Source: an uncultured Bacteroidales bacterium (GTDB lineage: Bacteria; Bacteroidota; Bacteroidia; Bacteroidales; Paludibacteraceae). Taken from it: 10,814 nucleotides of DNA. This document shows positions 1 to 5,846 of this stretch, piece after piece. The stretch's first letter is position 1. Each line of letters begins with the position of its first letter. A model generated the notes under the pieces. That model did not search any database. It saw only the letters and a program-made list of their open reading frames with translations, and was not told the origin of the DNA. A program made the position numbers and the translations under genes. The stretch lies in NCBI GenBank assembly GCA_903912795.1, contig CAIWIS010000437.1, positions 1 to 10,814 of the forward strand, given 5' to 3'.

Positions 1-156
1 GCTGGTTCAATTTCAATTTCTACGCATAAGTTTGTTTTACAATACGGAAAATATGCTCGTCATGTAACTTATAAAAAACATGCTATTATTTATACAATTC
101 AAGGCGATAATGTTGTAATTGAGGGAATTATTGCAAGCTCATTGATTTCTAAATAA
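1..156 (+). CDS. RelE/ParE-family toxin, C-terminal fragment (probable)
   Basis: This is an open frame entering from the left edge and ending at TAA (154-156), giving 51 residues. The tail carries a pattern typical of the last beta-strands of RelE/ParE-fold toxins: an Arg-His plus hydrophobic strand (ARHVTYKK), then HAIIYTI, a GD turn, and a closing strand VVIEGII. In the family, such proteins are ribosome-dependent mRNA nucleases (RelE) or gyrase poisons (ParE), neutralised by an antitoxin that is usually encoded immediately upstream. That partner and the N-terminal half lie outside the window, so neither the subfamily nor completeness can be judged. It is the only plus-strand gene here and converges on pepD, with a shared terminator between them. 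The assignment rests on a short pattern match; an unrelated small beta-rich protein is possible. Confidence 0.5.
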   Translation, partial: AGSISISTHKFVLQYGKYARHVTYKKHAIIYTIQGDNVVIEGIIASSLISK

Positions 157-200
157 GAGCTTTAAGCCTTCCTATATTAGCTGATAGCGTTTAAACTTAC

Positions 201-247
201 AAAAAAAACCGAACTCCCCTATATACAAGGCAAGTTCGGTTTTTTTA
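201..247. terminator. Bidirectional intrinsic terminator between convergent genes
   Basis: An 8-bp perfect stem, ACCGAACT (208-215) with AGTTCGGT (233-240), is flanked by an A-run on the left (201-207) and a T-run on the right (241-246). The A/T runs extend the stem and give a U-tract in both reading directions. The loop is 17 nt. It sits between the plus-strand toxin gene end and the minus-strand pepD end, as expected for a terminator shared by convergent genes. Confidence 0.85.
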
Positions 248-250
248 TGT

Positions 251-323
251 CTATTCGGGGCGCGAGTCAGATTCGCACTCCGACTTAGCATTTCGAAACA
301 TAGCTTGTCCCGATTTGTCGGGA
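251..323. other. GC-richer intergenic segment with two small inverted repeats
   Basis: After the terminator and before the pepD stop codon there is a stretch visibly richer in G+C than its surroundings. It contains an imperfect palindrome GCGAGTCAGATTCGC (262-276, 7-nt arms with one mismatch) and a perfect 6-bp hairpin TCCCGA-TTTG-TCGGGA (308-323). No coding frame of convincing length was found. The composition and paired structure suggest a dispersed intergenic repeat or an RNA hairpin in the pepD 3' UTR, but one copy cannot show repetition. Confidence 0.3.
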
Positions 324-338
324 AAACACGAAACAAAT

Positions 339-1796
339 TTATTTTACTGGAATATTTTTTAGTGTTTCAACCAGATAGTCCCAGAAAAGCTGCACAGTGG
401 CAATGTTTACTTTTTCGTCGGGCGAATGTGGGTAACGAATGGTTGGGCCAAACGAAATCATATCCATATTTGGATAATGCGTTCCTAAAATGCCACATTC
501 GAGTCCGGCATGGATAATCATGATTTTGGGCGTTTTGCCATATTTATCTTCATAAATTTTCAACATCGCTTTTAAAATTGGTGAATCCAAGTTTGGTTTC
601 CAACCGGGATATCCACCTACAAATTCAACTTTTGCACCTGCCAAAGCAAAATTACTTTCGATAATAGATGCTAGTTCGGACTTGCGCGAATCTACTGAAC
701 TACGGAGTAACGAACGTAATTCAATTTTCTGTCCGTTTGATTTTATAATGGCCAAATTATTGGATGTTTCAACTACAGTCGGCAATTCGGGAATAAAGCG
801 ATAAACGCCATTAAAACAAGCCGTAACGCCATTAATTAAGTCGTCCTGAATCTCTTCGGGAATAAGTCCGGTAGGTAAAGCCACTTCTTCGGCAGTAAGC
901 GAAATATTGTTTTCAACTCCAGCAAACTCTTCTACAAAAAGCGTTTCCATTTCGTCGATTAAATCCATAATATCGTCCACAGCATCGCCAGGCACAGTAA
1001 GCACTGCAAAAGCTTCGCGAGGAATGGCATTACGTAAACTTCCACCTTCAATACTTGCTAAGCGAGCTTGGCATTCGGCCACAGCTAGTTTCAGAAAACG
1101 GAACATGAGTTTATTGGCATTGGCACGTTGCAAATGAATATCCACACCCGAATGTCCTCCTTTAAGCCCTTTCAACGTTACTTTTACAGCCACATCGCCT
1201 TCGGGAATTTCCACTTCATTGTAAGCAAATGAAATGTTTGCATCCAAACCACCGGCACAACCCACATACAATTCACCTTCATCTTCCGAATCCAGATTCA
1301 TCAAGATATCACCTTTCAAAAACCCTGGCTCTAATCCAAAAGCACCATGCATACCTGTTTCTTCGTCCACAGTAATAAACATTTCGATTGCCGGATGTGC
1401 AATATCTTTCGATGCAAGCACTGCCATTGCTGCCGATATACCCATACCATTATCGGCTCCGAGCGTAGTGTCTTTGGCAGTTACCCAGTCACCATCAATA
1501 TAGGCTTCGATAGGGTCGGTTTCGAAATTGTGGGCAATGCCCGAGTTTTTCTGAGGCACCATATCCATGTGTGCTTGCAAAACTACAGCCTTGCGGTCTT
1601 CCATGCCTGGAGTTGCAGGCTTACGTACCAATACATTGCCTATTTCATCGCGGAGGGTTTCGAGACCTAGTGATTTACCAAAATTTTCGAGAAAAGTACC
1701 GATTGGTTCTTTTTTGCCCGAAGGGCGTGGTACTTGTGTTAAACTATAAAAATGATTCCAAAGCGCTTTAGGCTCTAATTGACGAATGTCGCTCAT
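339..1796 (-). CDS. pepD: PepD aminoacyl-histidine dipeptidase (M20 family)
   Basis: Cytosolic di-zinc dipeptidase that hydrolyses Xaa-His and a broad range of other dipeptides, completing peptide breakdown. The 485 residues are a normal length for the family. Visible ligands follow the M20 pattern: H76 with D78 (HMD), D115 (TLGADNG), E145-E146 (TVDEETG), D169 (NLDSEDEGE) and H457 (RYPHSPDE). These map at a constant offset of four onto the metal ligands and catalytic residues I recall for Vibrio PepD (His80, Asp119, Glu150, Asp173, His461). The central GLKGGHSG segment belongs to the lid/dimerisation domain. I chose the Met at 1796, giving MSDIRQLEP as in Bacteroidota homologues. The in-frame Met 14 codons upstream would start within 5 nt of the -7 promoter element at 1843-1850. 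It is separated from the Spy-like gene by 125 nt and has its own candidate promoter, so is probably transcribed alone as well as by read-through. The gene ends facing the shared terminator. Confidence 0.95.
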   Translation of the reverse strand: MSDIRQLEPKALWNHFYSLTQVPRPSGKKEPIGTFLENFGKSLGLETLRDEIGNVLVRKPATPGMEDRKAVVLQAHMDMVPQKNSGIAHNFETDPIEAYIDGDWVTAKDTTLGADNGMGISAAMAVLASKDIAHPAIEMFITVDEETGMHGAFGLEPGFLKGDILMNLDSEDEGELYVGCAGGLDANISFAYNEVEIPEGDVAVKVTLKGLKGGHSGVDIHLQRANANKLMFRFLKLAVAECQARLASIEGGSLRNAIPREAFAVLTVPGDAVDDIMDLIDEMETLFVEEFAGVENNISLTAEEVALPTGLIPEEIQDDLINGVTACFNGVYRFIPELPTVVETSNNLAIIKSNGQKIELRSLLRSSVDSRKSELASIIESNFALAGAKVEFVGGYPGWKPNLDSPILKAMLKIYEDKYGKTPKIMIIHAGLECGILGTHYPNMDMISFGPTIRYPHSPDEKVNIATVQLFWDYLVETLKNIPVK

Positions 1797-1842
1797 ATTA
1801 TTTTTTATTAATGTTGTATATTTATACTGTTTTTCCAATCTA

Positions 1843-1872
1843 CAAATATCCGTATTTTTTTTTACAAAACAA
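1843..1872 (-). promoter_or_regulatory. Candidate Bacteroidota-type promoter for pepD
   Basis: On the minus strand the order is TTG (1872-1870), a 19-nt spacer, then GATATTTG (1850-1843). That is seven of eight matches to the Bacteroidota -7 element TAnnTTTG, at the accepted 19-21 nt spacing from the -33 TTG. Transcription would begin about 40 nt before the pepD ATG at 1796, which supports that start. Confidence 0.45.
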
Positions 1873-1921
1873 GCACTGAGAATACCTTTTTTGTATTTAT
1901 TTTACGGATTATCAAAATTGA

Positions 1922-2383
1922 TTATTTAAAACAACTCAAGGTTTCTTTTTGTTTTTCGGTAAGTTTAGTACAAATCTTATCAACTGCCTTCCGGTTTGTT
2001 TTCTGAAAATCAATTGCTAGTTTCGAAATTTTCGTATTTACTTTGGCTATTTCGGTAGCATTTATTTTACCTTCACTTTTCTTTAGTGCCAATTTCTTTT
2101 TAAGTTTAGCTATACTTTTTTCAATTTTTACCCGCTTTTTATCTCTACAAGTTTCAATTTTCAGAATACTTTTTGTTTGTTTAGCAGAAAGGTCAGTCAC
2201 AATTTTCATCACTGAGACAGGTTTATTTGCCAATAATTTAGTTGCCTCTTCCAAGCTTTCGGCATGCGTATCGGCAAGCAATGCAGGCTGCGTTGTTGGA
2301 TTCGATAGCGATTGATTGTTTTGCGCATTTATAGTTACATGGCAGGATAATAACAACACAACTAGTACGATTAATTTATTCAT
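1922..2383 (-). CDS. Spy/CpxP-like periplasmic protein (LTxxQ motifs)
   Basis: A 153-residue exported, lysine-rich helical protein. Residues 1-21 form a signal peptide (hydrophobic LIVLVVLLL, likely cleavage near INA-Q). The mature part has two LTxxQ-type motifs, LSAKQ (65-69) and LTEKQ (141-145), bracketing a charged, probably coiled or hairpin helix. This is the architecture of Spy and CpxP, periplasmic chaperones and stress sensors that cradle unfolded proteins. Three cysteines (C79, C138, C151) in the mature region are unlike E. coli Spy and might form a disulfide. C14 inside the hydrophobic stretch (LLSC) leaves open a lipoprotein signal instead. It starts 9 nt after the S41 protease gene stops, so is almost certainly its operon partner. 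The fold assignment is from motif and composition; the chaperone role is inference. No clear terminator follows it. Confidence 0.65.
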   Translation of the reverse strand: MNKLIVLVVLLLSCHVTINAQNNQSLSNPTTQPALLADTHAESLEEATKLLANKPVSVMKIVTDLSAKQTKSILKIETCRDKKRVKIEKSIAKLKKKLALKKSEGKINATEIAKVNTKISKLAIDFQKTNRKAVDKICTKLTEKQKETLSCFK

Positions 2384-2392
2384 TTGTTTAGT

Positions 2393-3850
2393 TTATTTAG
2401 TTCGGTTTATATACAAATCGGTAGCTTTGTTTTTAACGATTAAAAAATGATGCTCAGCTTTATATGGCAATGCCTGTTTCCAAGATTGGCGCACAATTGG
2501 TACTTTGGCAGCCGAAGTTTGAGCAACCCCAGTAATCTGACTAATTGCTTTTGCCAGTAAACCCTCGTTTATATCGCCCAACTGATGTTTAAAATCATCC
2601 TCAATATAGTAATTAGGCACAAAACCTTTTGTAAAATCGCTCTGACGATCTTTATTAAAATAACGCAGCACTATAGGCATAAACGCCCACTGGTTTTTAG
2701 TGTTTTTTTCATCGTTAATCAGTGTGGAGCCTACGTTTTTACCTACTGTAGTATCGCCTACAAGTATGCAAGGTAAAAATGGTTTAAGACCGTTGATTAC
2801 CATTTCGCTAGCCGAAGCAGTACCATCGCCTGTTAAAAAATAAATGCGTTGCAAGCTATTTCCAATATTTTGAACCGGAAATTTATCCGTTTTAGGTGAT
2901 GGTAAATCGATGGTTGTAGCAAAATTATCAGAAAACGGGTTCTCGTTCGGATAATTACTTTTAAAACTGGAACTATTAAAATAATCGGTGTAATTTCGGT
3001 TATACTCGGTATACGAAAACACTTTGTTTGTTGTCAGATTAGGCACCAACATGCTAGCAAAGTTTATGGCCGAAGACATCATTCCGCCATGATTATAGCG
3101 CAAATCAACAACCAAGTCAGTGATATTTTGTTGCTTAAATTGGCCAATGGCAGCGTTCAATCCCAAATCATACTTCATTGTTTTATCGCCAGGGTCGTTT
3201 GTAAAAAAGTTGTACACTAAGTAACCTATCTTTTTGGTTTGAAAAGTATAAACCGTATCCAAAAACACTGGATTCTCGTTGTAGCCATTTACTTTATTAA
3301 CCACAACAGGTGTTTTGTCAGTAAATATTTTGTTTGTATAATCACTAAAGGTAATACTCACAGATGGGGTTACATCACTCAACGAAGCAATTACTGTACG
3401 ATAGTTGGTCATTGTCATTTGCTGATTGTTTATGCGGCGAATAATATCACCACGCTTAATTCCAAGTGCACGAGCTGGTGTTTCTGGCTTGGTGTAAAGC
3501 ACTAGAGCCACCACATTTTCGTTCGAATCAGCCTCCCGAAACAATTTAAATTCAAAACCTACTTCGGAAGCAATAACACCATTCAGCTCGTTTTTAATCT
3601 TCTCGTAGCTTTCAAAAATAGCCGAAAATCTATCCTCCTTATTAATTAAACTTTTAAAATACACACTTGGCTTATCTGTTGAACTTTTGTAATAAGGCAA
3701 CTCAGTATTCCAATAATACACGGCCGTCATATTATCGTGGAGCCATTCATTCACATACTTGTACATTTCGGGCGAATCAACTTCGTCGTTGTTTTTGCAA
3801 CTCACAATAAACAAACATAAAATTGCGAAAAGGAAAAGATTTTTTTTCAT
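2393..3850 (-). CDS. S41-family C-terminal-processing-type serine protease, PDZ-containing lipoprotein
   Basis: A 485-residue cell-envelope serine protease of the Ctp/tricorn-core family. Residues 1-18 are a lipoprotein signal with lipobox IVSC (C18), followed by KNNDE, whose acidic residues fit Bacteroidota lipoproteins exported to the surface. Residues about 30-55 match the Bacteroidota S41 N-terminal domain (EWLHDNMTAVYYWN). A PDZ-like segment lies at roughly 95-170 with ALGIKRGDIIRRIN. The S41 core begins near 207 (KKIGYLVYNFF) and includes DLRYNHGG (249-256). The catalytic Ser is S346 in GTASASE, and Lys is K371 in GKNVGS, 25 residues apart as in characterised D1 processing proteases. 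I chose the Met at 3850 because it gives a clean signal peptide and leaves about 50 nt of leader after the promoter at 3906-3936; the Met 15 codons earlier would fall almost at the transcription start. Substrate unknown; co-transcribed with the Spy-like gene. Confidence 0.9.
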   Translation of the reverse strand: MKKNLFLFAILCLFIVSCKNNDEVDSPEMYKYVNEWLHDNMTAVYYWNTELPYYKSSTDKPSVYFKSLINKEDRFSAIFESYEKIKNELNGVIASEVGFEFKLFREADSNENVVALVLYTKPETPARALGIKRGDIIRRINNQQMTMTNYRTVIASLSDVTPSVSITFSDYTNKIFTDKTPVVVNKVNGYNENPVFLDTVYTFQTKKIGYLVYNFFTNDPGDKTMKYDLGLNAAIGQFKQQNITDLVVDLRYNHGGMMSSAINFASMLVPNLTTNKVFSYTEYNRNYTDYFNSSSFKSNYPNENPFSDNFATTIDLPSPKTDKFPVQNIGNSLQRIYFLTGDGTASASEMVINGLKPFLPCILVGDTTVGKNVGSTLINDEKNTKNQWAFMPIVLRYFNKDRQSDFTKGFVPNYYIEDDFKHQLGDINEGLLAKAISQITGVAQTSAAKVPIVRQSWKQALPYKAEHHFLIVKNKATDLYINRTK

Positions 3851-3905
3851 TTGGAAATTCTTTGTTAAAAAATTGACATTAATAATTACAAACACTATAA
3901 GTGCA

Positions 3906-3936
3906 CAAAGATAAAAATAATACTCAATTTTTACAA
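3906..3936 (-). promoter_or_regulatory. Canonical Bacteroidota promoter for the S41 protease operon
   Basis: Minus-strand TTG (3936-3934), a 20-nt spacer and TATCTTTG (3913-3906) match the Bacteroidota consensus TTG-N19-21-TAnnTTTG exactly. It lies immediately after the terminator of the upstream gene and about 55 nt before the protease ATG at 3850, so it should drive the protease and Spy-like pair. Confidence 0.75.
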
Positions 3937-3937
3937 C

Positions 3938-3972
3938 AAAAAAAGCCCCACTGAATTTAAAAATTCGTGGGG
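3938..3972 (-). terminator. Intrinsic terminator of the LruC-N lipoprotein gene
   Basis: Read on the minus strand, CCCCAC (3972-3967) pairs with GTGGGG (3951-3946). An inner GAATTT/AAATTC stem (3966-3961 with 3958-3953) continues it past one bulged base, and seven T (3944-3938) follow the stem after one C. It lies 27 nt after the stop at 3999 and directly before the next promoter. Confidence 0.85.
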
Positions 3973-3998
3973 ACTAAATATCGTTTTACTTTAAATCA

Positions 3999-4415
3999 TT
4001 ATTTTGTGAAATCGCAAATAATCTCACCGGTTACAGTACTTATATCTACTGCTTTGATGGTTTGAATTTTTGCAGGATCGGTTTGCCGAACATAAAGCGT
4101 TTTGCTTACTTCTGGTACTTTTACACTAGAACTATAATAAATGTCTTTGCTTCCAAGTCCTGACTTTAACAAAACGGCCGTGTTAATTGATGGGTTTGAG
4201 TCGAAAACTTCAATTTTATATAAAAATTTACCGCCAAACGTATCGTTTATTACTACCGTTAGGTTGATGAGTTTGGTATTCTGACTGGCTTGTTCTTTGG
4301 AATTGGCTACAAGAGCAGCCTCATCTATTTCGTCGATTCCGGATGTACAACTAACTGCTATAAGCGCTATAATAAAAATTGCTACAAGCTTATAAATTTT
4401 CGATGGAGTATTCAT
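3999..4415 (-). CDS. Small lipoprotein resembling the N-terminal domain of LruC-type proteins
   Basis: A 138-residue lipoprotein: hydrophobic segment 9-21, lipobox AVSC with C23, then an acidic stretch (GIDEIDEA). Residues 48-137 look like a single beta-sandwich and match my memory of the N-terminal region of Bacteroidota LruC-domain proteins: a TVVINDTFGGKFLYKIEVFD strand pair, a variable LLKSG segment, and then LYVRQTDPAKIQTIKAV leading to a final IICDF. Full LruC proteins are several hundred residues long with a large C-terminal domain (DUF4842). Here the frame stops cleanly and a strong terminator follows 27 nt later, with no room for the missing part. So it is either a free-standing version of the domain or a stable truncated relative. 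Function is unknown; an envelope or surface role is inferred from lipidation. No convincing promoter was found in the 136-nt gap upstream. Confidence 0.65.
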   Translation of the reverse strand: MNTPSKIYKLVAIFIIALIAVSCTSGIDEIDEAALVANSKEQASQNTKLINLTVVINDTFGGKFLYKIEVFDSNPSINTAVLLKSGLGSKDIYYSSSVKVPEVSKTLYVRQTDPAKIQTIKAVDISTVTGEIICDFTK

Positions 4416-4551
4416 AACTAATTATTTTGCTGTAACATTTACAATTAGCATGCCTAAAAACTATATAACTGAAATTCAACACAATAAAGACAGAGAATTC
4501 TTTTTTTGCTCTTCATTATCAAAGAATAGTGTTCGAAAGCGAAATGTGGTT

Positions 4552-5475
4552 TTATTCGAAACTGAGATAGGGTGTAATTTTGCGAAGAGTTTCGGGTTTG
4601 ATTTCGGAAAGTACTGAAAGTTCAGTAGCTGCATTTAGTTTTCCTTTTCGTCGGCGAAATTCGTAAATGGCTTTCGACTCGTAAAAGTTGAGATAGGGAT
4701 GTGCATTCAGTTTTTCGACCGATGCGCTATTGATAGCTATTTTTCGTATCAATTGCGTATTTACGGTACAATTAGGACTAATCTTATCAAAATTTACATC
4801 TGTCATGCCAAACAATTCGCGCAATTGTTCAACTGAAACAAAGCCACCAGTTTGCTGACGGAAACGCACAATAGCTTTGGCATATCCACGTCCAATTCCA
4901 TATACCTGCATAAGCTCAGTAGTGTCAGCTGAGTTAAGTTCTACAATATGGTTTTTTAGCTTAGCTACACTTTTGGTTTTCAGGCTATCTTTTGCTGTTG
5001 GTTTTAATTCGGCAATTGCAATATAAGGCTCTAATTCTTTGAATTTTTCAGGTAAAATACCATACACTTTCGAAAAACTGTCGGAGGTTCGAAAAACGCC
5101 ACCTTTAGCCCTGAATTTCAGGATATTCGATGCAATAAATGGTTTGAGACCTAAGCGCACAAAAGCGGCAGAATCGACTTTATTGGGATCGAATCGGAAT
5201 AGGCTATACGTATCGGAAACTTTAATTGTGGGTTCTTTTTTCTCAAAGTCATGCTGATATTTATTATCCCATTCAGCCTTGCGCAAACTATCACGCGACA
5301 CTAAGTTGCGCTCAAAACTTTCGGCTTCGGATAAAAAAACATCATCTGTATTTTCAGGTGCAGGTGTAAAAACAGGCCACAAATAACAGGCAGCTATTGT
5401 CACTACAATTAAAATTAAAAGCACAATAATTCCTGCACGCTGTCCCTTCGAAAAATAAAAAAAATCTTTCCACAT
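4552..5475 (-). CDS. Membrane-anchored protein with three helix-hairpin-helix repeats
   Basis: A 307-residue protein with a single N-terminal membrane segment (about 14-34, after the basic GQR) and a charged linker to about 90, then three repeats of roughly 60 residues related to ComEA-type helix-hairpin-helix domains. Repeat 1 (about 94-154) has FDPNKVDSAAF, then ASNILKFRAKGGVF. Repeat 2 (178-238) is canonical, with VELNSADTTELMQVYGIG, then YAKAIVRFRQQTGGF. Repeat 3 (246-305) has INSASVEKLNAHP, then ESKAIYEFRRRKG. Only repeat 2 keeps the GxG hairpin. In the family HhH units bind DNA backbone without sequence specificity, as in competence DNA uptake, but some serve as protein scaffolds. I chose the Met at 5475, 2 nt after the stop of the upstream Dabb gene, suggesting translational coupling. 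The alternative Met at 5499 would overlap that gene and put a basic, unhelpful leader before the membrane segment. Topology and DNA binding are inference. Confidence 0.8.
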   Translation of the reverse strand: MWKDFFYFSKGQRAGIIVLLILIVVTIAACYLWPVFTPAPENTDDVFLSEAESFERNLVSRDSLRKAEWDNKYQHDFEKKEPTIKVSDTYSLFRFDPNKVDSAAFVRLGLKPFIASNILKFRAKGGVFRTSDSFSKVYGILPEKFKELEPYIAIAELKPTAKDSLKTKSVAKLKNHIVELNSADTTELMQVYGIGRGYAKAIVRFRQQTGGFVSVEQLRELFGMTDVNFDKISPNCTVNTQLIRKIAINSASVEKLNAHPYLNFYESKAIYEFRRRKGKLNAATELSVLSEIKPETLRKITPYLSFE

Positions 5476-5477
5476 AC

Positions 5478-5783
5478 TTACATTTCGTAGTCGACACAAG
5501 CACGCTCGGTGCGCACCTTGCCAATATATGCAGCCACTCGTTTATGTTCGGGGTGAATTTGGTAGGTATTGAGTTCTTCCATGTTTTCGAATTCAGAAAC
5601 AAGGGCTACATCATAACTTCCTTCAGGGGCTTCAGGAGTACAAATACCCACTTTTATCATTTTAATTTGTGGAATAATGTTTTTTAAATTTTCTAATTCG
5701 CTTTTAATATACAAAGCATTCTCTGCTTTTGAGCGACCTTCGGCCTCTTCGGCCAATTTAAACATAACAATGTGCTTAATCAT
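5478..5783 (-). CDS. Dabb-domain (stress-responsive A/B barrel) protein
   Basis: A 101-residue cytosolic protein filling one Dabb domain. Diagnostic features are the opening MIKHIVMFKL strand, the long helix to about residue 37, the SYDVALVSEFENMEEL strand-helix, and the YQIHPEHKRVAAYI motif (74-87). Dabb proteins form ferredoxin-like alpha/beta barrels, usually dimers. Known relatives range from plant stress proteins to polyketide cyclases, so the fold does not define a reaction. It is followed after 2 nt by the HhH membrane protein and preceded by a 60-nt gap holding a heptamer repeat, in what is probably the distal part of the nadB operon. There is no signal peptide. Fold assignment is firm; function is open. 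Confidence 0.88.
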   Translation of the reverse strand: MIKHIVMFKLAEEAEGRSKAENALYIKSELENLKNIIPQIKMIKVGICTPEAPEGSYDVALVSEFENMEELNTYQIHPEHKRVAAYIGKVRTERACVDYEM

Positions 5784-5818
5784 AAAGAGTTATATAGTTT
5801 ATTAAGTTTGATTTAATT

Positions 5819-5846
5819 GTCTGTCGTCAGTAGTCTATTGTCTCTA
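5819..5846. repeat. Four-unit imperfect heptamer tandem repeat
   Basis: On the plus strand GTC recurs at an exact 7-bp period: GTCTGTC, GTCAGTA, GTCTATT, GTCTCTA, starting at 5819, 5826, 5833 and 5840. The last unit runs into the stop codon of the small secreted protein gene (CTA, 5844-5846). The array fills about half of the gap before the Dabb gene. Confidence 0.6.

Noticed and set aside
249..285. Minus-strand T-arm-like sequence (GCGAATC flanked by GAGT/ACTC) suggesting a tRNA fragment
   Set aside because: The stem is only four pairs with a nine-base loop, and no anticodon arm or acceptor partner is found nearby.
1234..1670. Plus-strand frames of about 90-107 residues inside pepD
   Set aside because: They are antisense to conserved pepD coding sequence and encode low-complexity products with no recognisable motif.
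1797..1838. Upstream in-frame Met for pepD
   Set aside because: It adds a 14-residue extension unlike the family's N-terminus and would begin within 5 nt of the -7 promoter element.
3851..3895. Upstream in-frame Met for the S41 protease
   Set aside because: It would put 15 residues before a clean lipoprotein signal and falls almost at the predicted transcription start.
4456..4484. Possible promoter for the LruC-N lipoprotein gene (minus-strand TTG-N18-TAGTTTTT)
   Set aside because: The spacing is shorter than the usual 19-21 nt and the -7 element is imperfect; comparable matches occur by chance in AT-rich gaps.
4490..4551. Terminator after the HhH gene
   Set aside because: Only weak 4-bp stems are present on the minus strand and they are followed by an A-run rather than a T-run.
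5476..5499. Upstream in-frame Met for the HhH protein
   Set aside because: It overlaps the Dabb gene, while the Met at 5475 lies 2 nt after that gene's stop and directly precedes a plausible membrane-protein N-terminus.
5354..5602. 82-residue minus-strand frame overlapping the Dabb and HhH genes
   Set aside because: It lies out of frame across the junction of two well-supported genes and its protein shows no family features.
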